Positions 7,363 through 13,933 of a DNA stretch of 16,717 bases are shown here, in pieces. Source of the stretch: Planctomycetaceae bacterium (GTDB lineage Bacteria > Planctomycetota > Planctomycetia > Pirellulales > Thermoguttaceae); the NCBI GenBank assembly GCA_031278315.1, contig JAITKS010000467.1, positions 1 to 16,717 on the forward strand, read 5' to 3'. How positions within the stretch are numbered: the first letter of the stretch is position 1; every line of letters starts with the position of its first letter. Made by a program: the position numbers and the translations under genes. The notes beneath the pieces were generated by a model that saw only the letters and a list, made by a program, of their open reading frames with translations, searched no databases and had not been told where the DNA came from.

Positions 7363-7368
7363 AGAAGG
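7363..7368 (+). promoter_or_regulatory. Shine-Dalgarno site of infA
   Basis: AGAAGG lies 10 bases before ATG 7379. This site rules out the in-frame TTG at 7358 as start, because that codon lies upstream of the ribosome-binding site. Confidence 0.7.
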
Positions 7369-7378
7369 TTTTTTATTT

Positions 7379-7615
7379 ATGGCGGAAAAAGAAAAAAAAG
7401 TTAAAGAAGAAGCAATTGAATTAACCGGTGTCGTCGTTGAAGAAGTACGAGGCGCCTTCAGAGTTAAACTTGATGATATGGAGCATATTGTTTTATGCCG
7501 TCTTGCCGGCAAAATGCGTAAGTTTAAAATACGAGTTGTACCAGGCGATCGCGTTACCGTTGAAGTAAGCCCCTACGATATGACAAGAGGACGAATAACT
7601 TTCCGAGATAGATAA
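7379..7615 (+). CDS. infA: Translation initiation factor IF-1
   Basis: This 78-residue S1/OB-fold protein binds the A site of the 30S subunit during initiation. Characteristic segments are IELTGVVVEEVRGAFRVKLD (13-32), CRLAGKMRKFKIRVVPGDRV (40-59) and YDMTRGRITFRDR at the end. It has a short lysine-rich N-terminal extension (MAEKEKKVKEE) compared with the usual 72 residues. The start at ATG 7379 is chosen because AGAAGG precedes it by 10 bases. In many bacteria infA lies in a ribosomal-protein cluster; here it stands alone, 288 bases before a tRNA gene. A run of seven G and a tiny open frame lie about 120 bases upstream. There is no clear terminator; the 3' flank starts with a duplicated AATTTATCGGTT. 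Confidence 0.95.
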   Translation: MAEKEKKVKEEAIELTGVVVEEVRGAFRVKLDDMEHIVLCRLAGKMRKFKIRVVPGDRVTVEVSPYDMTRGRITFRDR

Positions 7616-7640
7616 TTTATCGGTTAATTTATCGGTTCAT
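7616..7640 (+). repeat. Short tandem duplication after infA
   Basis: AATTTATCGGTT occurs twice in tandem directly after the infA stop. It is followed by a second small duplication of TTTTAATTTAATC (about 7642-7668). This looks like local slippage in AT-rich DNA. Confidence 0.6.
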
Positions 7641-7767
7641 ATTTTAATTTAATCTTTTAATTTAATCTTGTCTAAATTCCGTTTAACTGCGGATTTAATT
7701 GTGACAATTGCTAAAAATCAGCTGAAAATCATTTTATGAGCCGTCGAGTTTTATACAATCATAAGAC

Positions 7768-7858
7768 CATACTATGAATTTCAATGACGTAAAAACTTTC
7801 ATTAAAACTATTCATTAAAAGGTCTGTTTTCCGATACATAAGCAGGCGAATCAAATCG
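7768..7858 (+). ncRNA. Candidate structured leader element, tRNA-Thr copy
   Basis: It begins with CATACTATGAATTTC, identical to the metY leader, with similar bases before it (CAAT.ATA.GA). Hairpin 1 pairs CTGTTT (7824-7829) with AAGCAG (7840-7845) around TCCGATACAT; the U-G pair replaces the C-G pair of the metY copy. Hairpin 2 pairs CGA (7847-7849) with TCG (7856-7858) around ATCAAA; here A-U replaces G-C. The spacing of one base between the hairpins is kept. It ends 45 bases before the tRNA and may be its promoter plus leader. Confidence 0.45.
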
Positions 7859-7903
7859 AAATTGCAAGATAAAAAAATAGTTTAGGTTAAAAGATTCAAA
7901 ATT

Positions 7904-7976
7904 GCCCGCGTAGCTCAACTGGCAGAGCGCAGCATTCGTAATGCTGAGGTTGAGGGTTCGATTCCCCCCGTGGGCT
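7904..7976 (+). tRNA. tRNA-Thr (anticodon CGU)
   Basis: This is a full 73-nt cloverleaf. The acceptor stem is GCCCGCG (7904-7910) with CGTGGGC (7969-7975, one G-U pair), followed by U73. The D arm is GCTC..GAGC. The anticodon stem is CAGCA/TGCTG around TTCGTAA, with anticodon CGT at 7937-7939 reading ACG. The T arm is GAGGG-TTCGATT-CCCCC, with one A-C mismatch. The G1-C72 and C2-G71 pairs agree with threonine identity. CCA is not encoded. The flanking DNA shows no integrase or attachment duplication. Confidence 0.93.
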
Positions 7977-8173
7977 CTCTTATATTATTTATTATTTCAC
8001 GATTCGTTATTATTGAATCTTTGTAATATATCAGTGAAATTTTCAATTAACCGCCGGAGCATTACCAAAGTTGAGTAATGTTCGTGTGTTTTGTTTTAAT
8101 TTGGACATTAAAAAAGTCTCTTTCAAAATGAAGTCCTTTAACCCTTAAAAAACTTTAACCCTTAAAAAAATCC
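7977..8173. promoter_or_regulatory. Leader region of the HzsA-like gene
   Basis: It contains an inverted copy of the 17-base motif (8023-8039, GTAATATATCAGTGAAA). A 9-bp hairpin follows, GAGCATTAC (8057-8065) with GTAATGTTC (8075-8083). A 17-base tandem duplication (CTTTAACCCTTAAAAAA at 8136-8152 and 8153-8169) ends 4 bases before the ATG. No Shine-Dalgarno sequence is visible; the duplicated unit occupies its place. Confidence 0.6.
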
Positions 8174-11100
8174 ATGCGTTTAATTTATATTTTTGTTACG
8201 ATAATTTGTGTCTCGTTTGGAGTTTGTCCGATATTTACATCTGCATTTACATTTGCCGATACATCTGCCGATACAATCGTTTTTGATTTTGAATCCGGCA
8301 ATCTTGCAAAAGACGGATGGAAAATTATCAAAGGTGAAAATTCAAAACCGATTGGTAATCGTGAATTGGAATTTCATCACGAAAATATTCCATACGTCAA
8401 ACACGGCAAGTTCTATTTGACTACATTAGAATCGGCGAAAAATACCGCTCCAACTGACGACACAATTTGTGTTCTTGAATCACCTGTATTTGTGTTAAAC
8501 GGCAACGAAGCTAAACTTATGGTCGGCGGCGGTAAATTGGAAAAAACGTATATCGCTCTTTGTCCAGTTCTTGATGACGGTAACATCGGGAAACCGGTTC
8601 GTAAAGCGCAAGGACAAAATTCGCAAAAACTTGATGATATTATCTGGAACGTTACGGAATTAAAAGGTAAGGCGTTTGTTTTACAAGTTGTCGATGAAGC
8701 AACAGGAGCTTGGGCGCATATCCGAATGGATAACTTTCGTACTAGCGGCAATATTGATGTTGCGAAAACATCACAGCGTGAAAAATATTTGCACGAAATT
8801 ATCGCCAAACGCGAAACGGACGAAAAAGCGAAACGTGAAGCGATCCGAAATAATCCGTTGCTCAACGAACATCCGATTTTATACGTAACGCGTGAGCAGT
8901 ATCGTAACGATCATCACAACACTGCAACTCTATTTCAAAAAGGTGAAATCAATGAAGGAAGTTTTCGCGGAGGCAGTTCATTACGTGTTTGGAATCCCAA
9001 AGATGATTCTGTTACTGTTTTGCTTGAAGTTCCTGAAGGGATTGTCCGTGATCCGTGTCTATCGTTTGACGCAACAAAATTGCTTGTCTCAATTCGCCGG
9101 AATGGTCAAGATGATTATCATATTTATGAATTGCAGCTTCAATCATTTCTAACGGGAGTTTCAAAAACAATTATCGTTACAAAAAATACAGACTTGACCG
9201 ATTCGCCGATTCGTCAATTGACATATTTAACCGGAGTGAGTGATATTGATCCGCTTTATTTGCCGACGGGTGAAATTGTATTTGCTGCAACGCGTGAACC
9301 GAAATATTGTATGTGTAACAGGCATATCATGTGTAATCTGTACAAGATGAACGGCGACGGTTCGAATATTCGGCAAATTGGTAAAAGTACGCTTTTTGAA
9401 GGTCATCCTTCTTTGGCATCGGATGGTCGGATTATTTATGACCGTTGGGAATATGTTGACCGGAATTTCGGCGACGCTCAAGGACTTTGGATCACCACTG
9501 CCGACGGTTTCAATCACGCAATTTTTTGGGGCAATAATACTGCTTCACCCGGAGGAGTTATTGATGCACGAATTATTCCTGATAGTTCGTCTGTTTTTGT
9601 TGCAACATTCACTTCCACGCACGACAGACCATGGGGAGCAATCGCTTTGATTGATCGGCAAAAAGGAATTGACGGAAAACAAGCGGTGTTACAAACGTGG
9701 CCCGCGTCGGCAATTGATCTTGTTGATAAAGGCAACATGGAAACATTTACGGAGGTGAAAAAATACGATACATTTGCGAGAGTTCGTCCGAAGTTTGAAG
9801 ACCCGTTTCCGCTTTCTGCCGATTGGTTTCTTGCGTCGGGTATGACTGGACAAGGCGAAAAAATGGGAATTTATCTGCTTGGTCGCGATGGTACCATGCA
9901 ACTTGTTTTTGAGGACAAAAATGTTTCCGGTTCGCATGGTTGTTTTGATCCGATGCCGCTTGTTGCAACAATTCCGCCGCCGGTCAATATTCAGGAAGCC
10001 GACTTCTCACAATCTGCCGGCAATTTTTATGTAACGAATGTTTACGAAGGTTTGGGCATGAATAATGTCAAAAAGGGAAGTGTTAAATTTTTGCGGGTTG
10101 TCGAATCGCCGGAAAAGAAAACATGGTCGCCGAAAGGTTGGCAAAACAATCATGGCGAGCAAGGACCGGGAATGAATTGGTACGAATTTATCAATAAACG
10201 TGTTCTTGGTACGGTTCCGGTTGAAGATGACGGCAGTGCTTATTTTACTGTTCCTGCCGATACATTTTTGTATTTTCAATTGCTCGACGAACAAGGACGA
10301 ATGATCCAAACGATGCGCAGCGGAATAATTATTCGTCCGGGAGAAACGAATGGATGTGTTGGTTGTCATGAAGATCGTTTGGCAACATTTCCGCCGTTAC
10401 CGAAAACACCTAAAGCATTGACGAAACCGCCGCAACCGATGAACGGATGGTATGGTTCACCGCGTCTTTTTAGTTACGTTAAAGAAGTTCAAGAACCTGT
10501 ATTCGATAAATATTGTGTTCAGTGTCATGATTACGGCAAGATTGATCAAAACTCGAAAAAACCGAATCTTGCCGGCGATTTGAATACGATTTTCAACACG
10601 TCTTACGTTGAATTGTACAAAAAGAATTTAATCAAAGTAGTTGGAGCGGGACCGCATGTTAAGTTGAAACCATACGCTTGGGGTTCAACGCAAAGCCGAA
10701 TCGCCAATGTTTTACTCAACGGTCATCCGAATCCTGAAATTGATACGAAACGTAAAGAGCTTGGTATTTACGTTAATTATCAAACCAATTCGGAGGCGGT
10801 TGATCGTGTTTTGACATGGATTGATTTGAACGCTCCGTATTATCCGACTTATTTGACATCATTCCCGAACAATCGTTTTGGACGTTGTCCGCTTTCGGAT
10901 GATCAATTGAACCGGTTGGCAATTCTTTGTGGTTACAAAAATAAATTCCGCAGCGGCGGTGCAGATGGTCAAGTTGCTTTAGACTGGGCGGTTTCGTTTA
11001 CAAGACCGGAATTGAGTCCGTGTCTAGCGAAATGGAAAACGGATGAGGACAAACAATCAGCGGAATACAAAGAGGCGTTATCAATTATCGAGTCAGGCAA

Positions 11101-11269
11101 AGATTCGCTTGTATCAACACCGCGCGGTGAAGACCCAAACACCGTAACAATTCCGCAACGTGATGCCAAACAACAAGCAAAATACGGCTTCCTACTCAAT
11201 GTCGAACAACAAATGCGCAAAGCAATTATCAATAGAGAAAAATTGTTCGATAAAAATATAACAAAATAG
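8174..11269 (+). CDS. HzsA-like secreted multiheme cytochrome with beta-propeller
   Basis: This 1031-residue exported protein resembles the alpha subunit of hydrazine synthase and its many relatives in planctomycetes without anammox. Residues 1-28 form a signal peptide. About 35-200 is a beta-rich domain beginning FDFESGNLAKDGWKIIKG. About 230-640 carries propeller-like repeats (DPLYLPTGEIVFAATREPKY, LASDGRIIYDRWEYVD). The motif C379-M-C-N-R-H384, with C387 nearby, may correspond to the unusual heme/metal site of HzsA. Two classical c-heme sites follow: CVGCH (728-732) and CVQCH (781-785). The C-terminal part has RVLTWIDLNAPYYPTY. The protein should be periplasmic and redox-active. No hzsB, hzsC or hydrazine dehydrogenase gene is nearby, so hydrazine synthesis is not supported. 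The true substrate is unknown. The gene is monocistronic. Confidence 0.85.
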   Translation: MRLIYIFVTIICVSFGVCPIFTSAFTFADTSADTIVFDFESGNLAKDGWKIIKGENSKPIGNRELEFHHENIPYVKHGKFYLTTLESAKNTAPTDDTICVLESPVFVLNGNEAKLMVGGGKLEKTYIALCPVLDDGNIGKPVRKAQGQNSQKLDDIIWNVTELKGKAFVLQVVDEATGAWAHIRMDNFRTSGNIDVAKTSQREKYLHEIIAKRETDEKAKREAIRNNPLLNEHPILYVTREQYRNDHHNTATLFQKGEINEGSFRGGSSLRVWNPKDDSVTVLLEVPEGIVRDPCLSFDATKLLVSIRRNGQDDYHIYELQLQSFLTGVSKTIIVTKNTDLTDSPIRQLTYLTGVSDIDPLYLPTGEIVFAATREPKYCMCNRHIMCNLYKMNGDGSNIRQIGKSTLFEGHPSLASDGRIIYDRWEYVDRNFGDAQGLWITTADGFNHAIFWGNNTASPGGVIDARIIPDSSSVFVATFTSTHDRPWGAIALIDRQKGIDGKQAVLQTWPASAIDLVDKGNMETFTEVKKYDTFARVRPKFEDPFPLSADWFLASGMTGQGEKMGIYLLGRDGTMQLVFEDKNVSGSHGCFDPMPLVATIPPPVNIQEADFSQSAGNFYVTNVYEGLGMNNVKKGSVKFLRVVESPEKKTWSPKGWQNNHGEQGPGMNWYEFINKRVLGTVPVEDDGSAYFTVPADTFLYFQLLDEQGRMIQTMRSGIIIRPGETNGCVGCHEDRLATFPPLPKTPKALTKPPQPMNGWYGSPRLFSYVKEVQEPVFDKYCVQCHDYGKIDQNSKKPNLAGDLNTIFNTSYVELYKKNLIKVVGAGPHVKLKPYAWGSTQSRIANVLLNGHPNPEIDTKRKELGIYVNYQTNSEAVDRVLTWIDLNAPYYPTYLTSFPNNRFGRCPLSDDQLNRLAILCGYKNKFRSGGADGQVALDWAVSFTRPELSPCLAKWKTDEDKQSAEYKEALSIIESGKDSLVSTPRGEDPNTVTIPQRDAKQQAKYGFLLNVEQQMRKAIINREKLFDKNITK

Positions 11270-11283
11270 TTGGTAATATATTG

Positions 11284-11300
11284 GTAATATATCAGTGGAA
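11284..11300 (-). repeat. 17-base intergenic motif, consensus copy
   Basis: GTAATATATCAGTGGAA lies 14 bases after the HzsA-like stop codon and is preceded by a partial copy GGTAATATATT. It is followed by TCTCAAAGGTTTCAAGGT, the start of the longer family unit. Confidence 0.8.
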
Positions 11301-11398
11301 TCTCTCAAAGGTTTCAAGGTAAGTTTTAAAATTCACAACTCTAAAAAAATTGAAAAATAAAAATTCCGTTGATCTATTACAAAAAATAAAAACAAAAA

Positions 11399-11454
11399 TT
11401 CCACAGATATATTATCTAATTACAAACGACAATTATTGTGATATATCAGTGGAA
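11399..11454. repeat. Inverted pair of 17-base motifs forming a hairpin
   Basis: TTCCACAGATATATTAT (11399-11415) and GTGATATATCAGTGGAA (11438-11454) face each other. Their outer 15 bases are complementary except at one position, with a loop of about 25 bases. This is the only place where two copies make a clear stem. A further variant, TTCCGTTGATCTATTAC, lies just upstream at 11364-11380. Confidence 0.7.
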
Positions 11455-11465
11455 TAATTGTTTTA

Positions 11466-11507
11466 TTAACCACAGAGAACACAGAGAACACAGAGGACAC
11501 AGAGAGA
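11466..11507 (+). repeat. ACACAGAG tandem repeat, long copy
   Basis: After TTAACC come four to five units of the type ACAGAGAAC or ACAGAGGAC. Both this copy and 6861-6883 are preceded by TATTAACC and followed by TTGTAATTTTAGATTTT. The repeat number differs between the copies, which suggests slippage. Confidence 0.75.
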
Positions 11508-11564
11508 TTGTAATTTTAGATTTTCGATTTTCGATTTAAGTGAATTACTAAAAAATATTTTAGC

Positions 11565-11607
11565 TGGGAACGCAGGCGTCCCGTCTGTATCTTTTTTGTA
11601 CAAAAAA
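11565..11607. repeat. GGGAACGCAGGCGTCCC unit with T/A palindrome, copy 1
   Basis: TGGGAACGCAGGCGTCCCG is followed by TCTGTAT and then the perfect 16-base palindrome TTTTTTGTACAAAAAA (11592-11607). The same two-part arrangement occurs at 16375-16420 with a different palindrome. The conserved order, with changes that preserve the palindrome, points to a real element rather than chance. Confidence 0.7.
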
Positions 11608-11611
11608 CGCT

Positions 11612-11673
11612 TAAAGATGCGGTCGAGACGACCGTGATCTCGGCAACAATAAATTATTTCACTGATATATTAC
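11612..11673. repeat. 62-nt composite intergenic repeat, copy 2
   Basis: It matches 351-412 over its full length: the first 21 bases are identical, the middle has diverged, and the end carries AATAAATTATTTCACTGATA plus TATTAC, including a full 17-base motif (11657-11673). It ends 21 bases before the truncated helicase start. Confidence 0.75.
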
Positions 11674-11694
11674 CAATTATTTACAAACTACAAA

Positions 11695-12405
11695 ATGAGT
11701 AGTGATTCGTTTACATTTTTTAAAAGTCAAATTGGCATGACATCATTGGAAACGTTACATCTTGGAAGTCCGTTTGACTATGAAAAGCAGGTAACTTTGG
11801 TAATGATAACAGATGCACCTTCGCCGGATTTACGGGAGGAGGTATTACGTCCGTTTTATAATTCCATGTTGCAGCGTTATTTGTTAGAAACTCGCGGCGG
11901 TGCATTTATTTTGTTTACAAGTTATCAATTATTGAAACGGACTGCATCTGATATGACGCCGTGGCTTGCCGAACACAATTTACCGTTATTTATTCAAGGT
12001 GACGGGATACCTCGAAGTGAAATGGTACGTCGGTTCAAGGAAACATCGGATTCTGTTTTGTTTGGTACAGACAGTTTTTGGCAAGGTGTTGATATTCCGG
12101 GAGATGCGTTACGTAATGTTATTATTACGAAACTTCCTTTTTTAGTTCCGTCTCAACCGGTAGTTGAAGCCAAGATAGAAATGATTAAGGCGCGAGGCGG
12201 CAATTCGTTTAGTGATTATCAGCTTCCGACGGCAATTCTAAAATTCAAACAGGGTTTTGGACGTCTGGTAAGAACTCGCACAGATTCGGGTCTTGTGGTA
12301 GTACTTGATCCGCGTATTCATTCGAAATCTTATGGACATCAATTTATTGCTTCATTACCAAAATGTAAAATTCGATATGACAAAACAACAACTTTGACAG
12401 GATAA
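11695..12405 (+). CDS. DinG-type helicase, C-terminal domain only (probably truncated)
   Basis: The 236 residues match the C-terminal helicase domain of DinG/XPD-type DNA helicases: LGSPFDY (23-29), GGAFILFTSY (68-77), VLFGTDSFWQGVDIPGDAL (121-139), LKFKQGFGRLVRTRTDSG (182-199, motif VI with Q-x-x-G-R-x-x-R) and LDPRI (204-208). A full DinG has about 640-700 residues. The N-terminal ATPase half is missing, with its Walker A, iron-sulfur cysteines and DEAH box. The frame upstream has a stop near 11650 and only repeat sequence, so there is no simple frameshift to repair. The protein starts about where the SATL motif would end. It cannot hydrolyse ATP alone. It may be a decaying remnant, or a split partner whose N-terminal half is elsewhere. 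Codon use looks normal, and the frame is intact. Confidence 0.75.
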   Translation: MSSDSFTFFKSQIGMTSLETLHLGSPFDYEKQVTLVMITDAPSPDLREEVLRPFYNSMLQRYLLETRGGAFILFTSYQLLKRTASDMTPWLAEHNLPLFIQGDGIPRSEMVRRFKETSDSVLFGTDSFWQGVDIPGDALRNVIITKLPFLVPSQPVVEAKIEMIKARGGNSFSDYQLPTAILKFKQGFGRLVRTRTDSGLVVVLDPRIHSKSYGHQFIASLPKCKIRYDKTTTLTG

Positions 12406-12420
12406 ACAGAATAGCGGTTA

Positions 12421-12658
12421 GTGATTTGAAATTGTGATCGGTGAAAATATTTCAGAGGTTTTAAGTTTATTTTAAACTAACCTTATTTTTCACGGATATT
12501 TTTTAAACACGAAACACACGAAAAATCACGAAAAAGGGGAACGAATTATCAATCTAAAATCCTGTCAATCCTGTAATCCTGTAATCCTGTCAAAAAAACA
12601 AAAAAAATATAGCGGTTTGATGGATAGTGATTTGGTGATTTGAAATTGTGATCGGTGA
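12421..12658 (+). repeat. 24-base direct repeat pair, 190 bases apart
   Basis: The same 24 bases (beginning GTGATTTGAAATTGTGATCG) occur exactly at 12421-12444 and 12635-12658. Each is preceded by ATAGCGGTT. The second is followed by ATAATTTTTCACC, which can pair with its GGTGA end. The pair flanks the CACGAAA and ATCCTGTA segments, so the intervening 190 bases could have been duplicated or inserted. Confidence 0.75.
12558..12592 (+). repeat. ATCCTGTA 8-base tandem array
   Basis: Four units of ATCCTGTA or ATCCTGTC run head to tail and end in a run of A. There is no coding context. Confidence 0.8.
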
Positions 12659-12694
12659 TAATTTTTCACCGATATATTACACTTATGCCGTAGC

Positions 12695-12722
12695 GTAGAG
12701 ACACAAGGCATTGTGTCTCTAC
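12695..12722. repeat. Perfect 12-bp hairpin GTAGAGACACAA-GGCA-TTGTGTCTCTAC
   Basis: The two 12-base arms are exact complements around a 4-base loop, giving one of the most stable stems in the window. It is not followed by a T-tract and lies 266 bases before the next gene, so a terminator role is weak. It looks like a dispersed palindromic repeat unit. Confidence 0.85.
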
Positions 12723-12897
12723 ATTAATGATTGTCCGGGTTTTAACATGCCTACAATTATTCCGCTGATACAATTACAATTTTAATGAATAGTTTCAACA
12801 GTAACCTTTTTACCCGTTGAGAGCGGGAACAATACGACTCATTCTATAAATTCGGAAATTCCAAAGCGTATTTATTAGATAACTCACAACAGCTTAA

Positions 12898-12942
12898 ACT
12901 GTAATTCAACTGTAATTAAACTGTAATTCAACTGTAATTCAC
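12898..12942 (+). repeat. 11-base tandem array GTAATTCAACT
   Basis: Four consecutive units of GTAATT(C/A)AACT are followed by two decayed ones (GTAATTCACG, CCGTAATTCAAG). The array ends about 47 bases before the hydrolase ATG and lies in its leader, so copy number might affect expression. Confidence 0.75.
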
Positions 12943-12988
12943 GCCGCGATGTAAACCGTAATTCAAGAATGAACCGTTCACAATTACA

Positions 12989-13933
12989 ATGCAAACAAAT
13001 TTCAATTTAACGTTGACGAAACAATCAGATAATAAAAATATATTGATAAATTTATTATCACAATTGATTGATTTTCGTATTAAAATTATTGTAACAATTA
13101 ACTTGCTAATAGCTCTGTTTGTTATGAACTACACAACAACACTTTACGCCGAATCTGCATTTGCAAAATTTAAACTCGGCGAACTCGATTTCTACTGTAT
13201 CCAAGACGCACCGGGAGAAATGAATAACGCAATTTTCGCCGGCACTGACAGCGAAATTTTGAAAAAACATACTCAAAACGGCAAGTCGCCAAGCAGTATT
13301 TCAACTTTCGTAATTAAACATAACAAAAAATCAATTTTGATTGATACAGGAAATGGAAATCAATTGCTTGAAAATCTCGCAGCAGCAGGAATCAAAACAG
13401 ACGAAATAACTGATATTCTACTGACACACACTCATCCCGATCATGTCAGCGGACTATTCAATAGAACAAAACCAAACTTTCCTAATGCAGCTATTTGGAT
13501 TACCGCAAATGAATTAACGTTTTGGAAAACGTCAAATAACGCTTTGGTCGAAAAAACAATCAAAGCTTACGGCGAATTGAAAATTATTATCCCAGACGAA
13601 AAAACATCAATCGTTCTGCCAGAAATAATAGCAATCGACACAATCGGACATACCCCAGGACATGTTACGTTTTTGGTCTCGTCAAAAGGACAAAAATTAT
13701 TTATCGCCGGCGACCTTTTACATAGTTCTAGTCTGCAATTTCCGCATCCCGAAATTTCTTCACGATATGATAATGACCCAAAACAAGCTGCAAACATACG
13801 TAAAAAACTACTGACAAGAACCGTAAACGAAAAATGGATTTTTGTATCTGCTCACATTCCTTTCCCAGGATTTATTCATCTGGAAAAAGACGGTGAAGGA
13901 TTCAAAATCATTCCAATAAAACTCCTTCCGTAA
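12989..13933 (+). CDS. Exported metallo-beta-lactamase-fold hydrolase
   Basis: This 314-residue protein has the canonical binuclear-metal signature H147-T-H149-P-D151-H152 (in LLTHTHPDHVSGL), then H225 (GHTPGH), D242 (AGDLL) and H289 (SAHIPFPG). All metal ligands of the class are present. A hydrophobic segment at 31-47 followed by L-Y-A/E-S suggests cleavage after residue 54 and export to the periplasm. The first 30 residues form an unusually long N-region, and the only other in-frame ATG (M46) falls inside the hydrophobic segment, so I keep ATG 12989. There is no Shine-Dalgarno sequence. Hydrolases of this subgroup include lactonases and arylsulfatase-like or quorum-quenching enzymes, but the substrate cannot be named. 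The last codons (L-L-P-stop) lie inside a repeat copy also found at 16425-16460. Confidence 0.88.
   Translation: MQTNFNLTLTKQSDNKNILINLLSQLIDFRIKIIVTINLLIALFVMNYTTTLYAESAFAKFKLGELDFYCIQDAPGEMNNAIFAGTDSEILKKHTQNGKSPSSISTFVIKHNKKSILIDTGNGNQLLENLAAAGIKTDEITDILLTHTHPDHVSGLFNRTKPNFPNAAIWITANELTFWKTSNNALVEKTIKAYGELKIIIPDEKTSIVLPEIIAIDTIGHTPGHVTFLVSSKGQKLFIAGDLLHSSSLQFPHPEISSRYDNDPKQAANIRKKLLTRTVNEKWIFVSAHIPFPGFIHLEKDGEGFKIIPIKLLP

Larger units (their letters stand above)
11270..11694. other. Repeat-filled gap before the truncated helicase
   Basis: No gene is seen. Immediately after the hzsA-like stop lie GGTAATATATT and a full 17-base motif (11284-11300), then a long-family unit, three more motif copies (11364-11380, 11399-11415, 11438-11454), an ACACAGAG array (11466-11507), GATTTTCG duplications (about 11518-11537), the GGGAACGCAGGCGTCCC unit (11565-11607) and the 62-nt composite (11612-11673). 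The composite ends 21 bases before the helicase ATG. The N-terminal part of a DinG gene would be expected here but is absent. Confidence 0.7.
12406..12988. other. Repeat-rich gap before the hydrolase gene
   Basis: No gene is seen in 583 bases. Contents in order: the first copy of a 24-base direct repeat (12421-12444); a long-family unit (12451-12495); a CACGAAA segment (12498-12535); an ATCCTGTA tandem (12558-12592); the second 24-base copy (12635-12658); a 17-base motif variant (12664-12680); a perfect hairpin (12695-12722); a degenerate motif (12760-12777); and an 11-base tandem array (about 12898-12942). Confidence 0.65.

Noticed and set aside
7904..7976. tRNA-Thr as an integration site of a mobile element
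   Set aside because: There is no integrase gene and no duplicated tRNA 3' end within the window.
8174..11269. Genuine hydrazine synthase subunit (anammox)
   Set aside because: No hzsB, hzsC or hydrazine dehydrogenase gene is in the window, and HzsA-like proteins also occur in planctomycetes that do not perform anammox.
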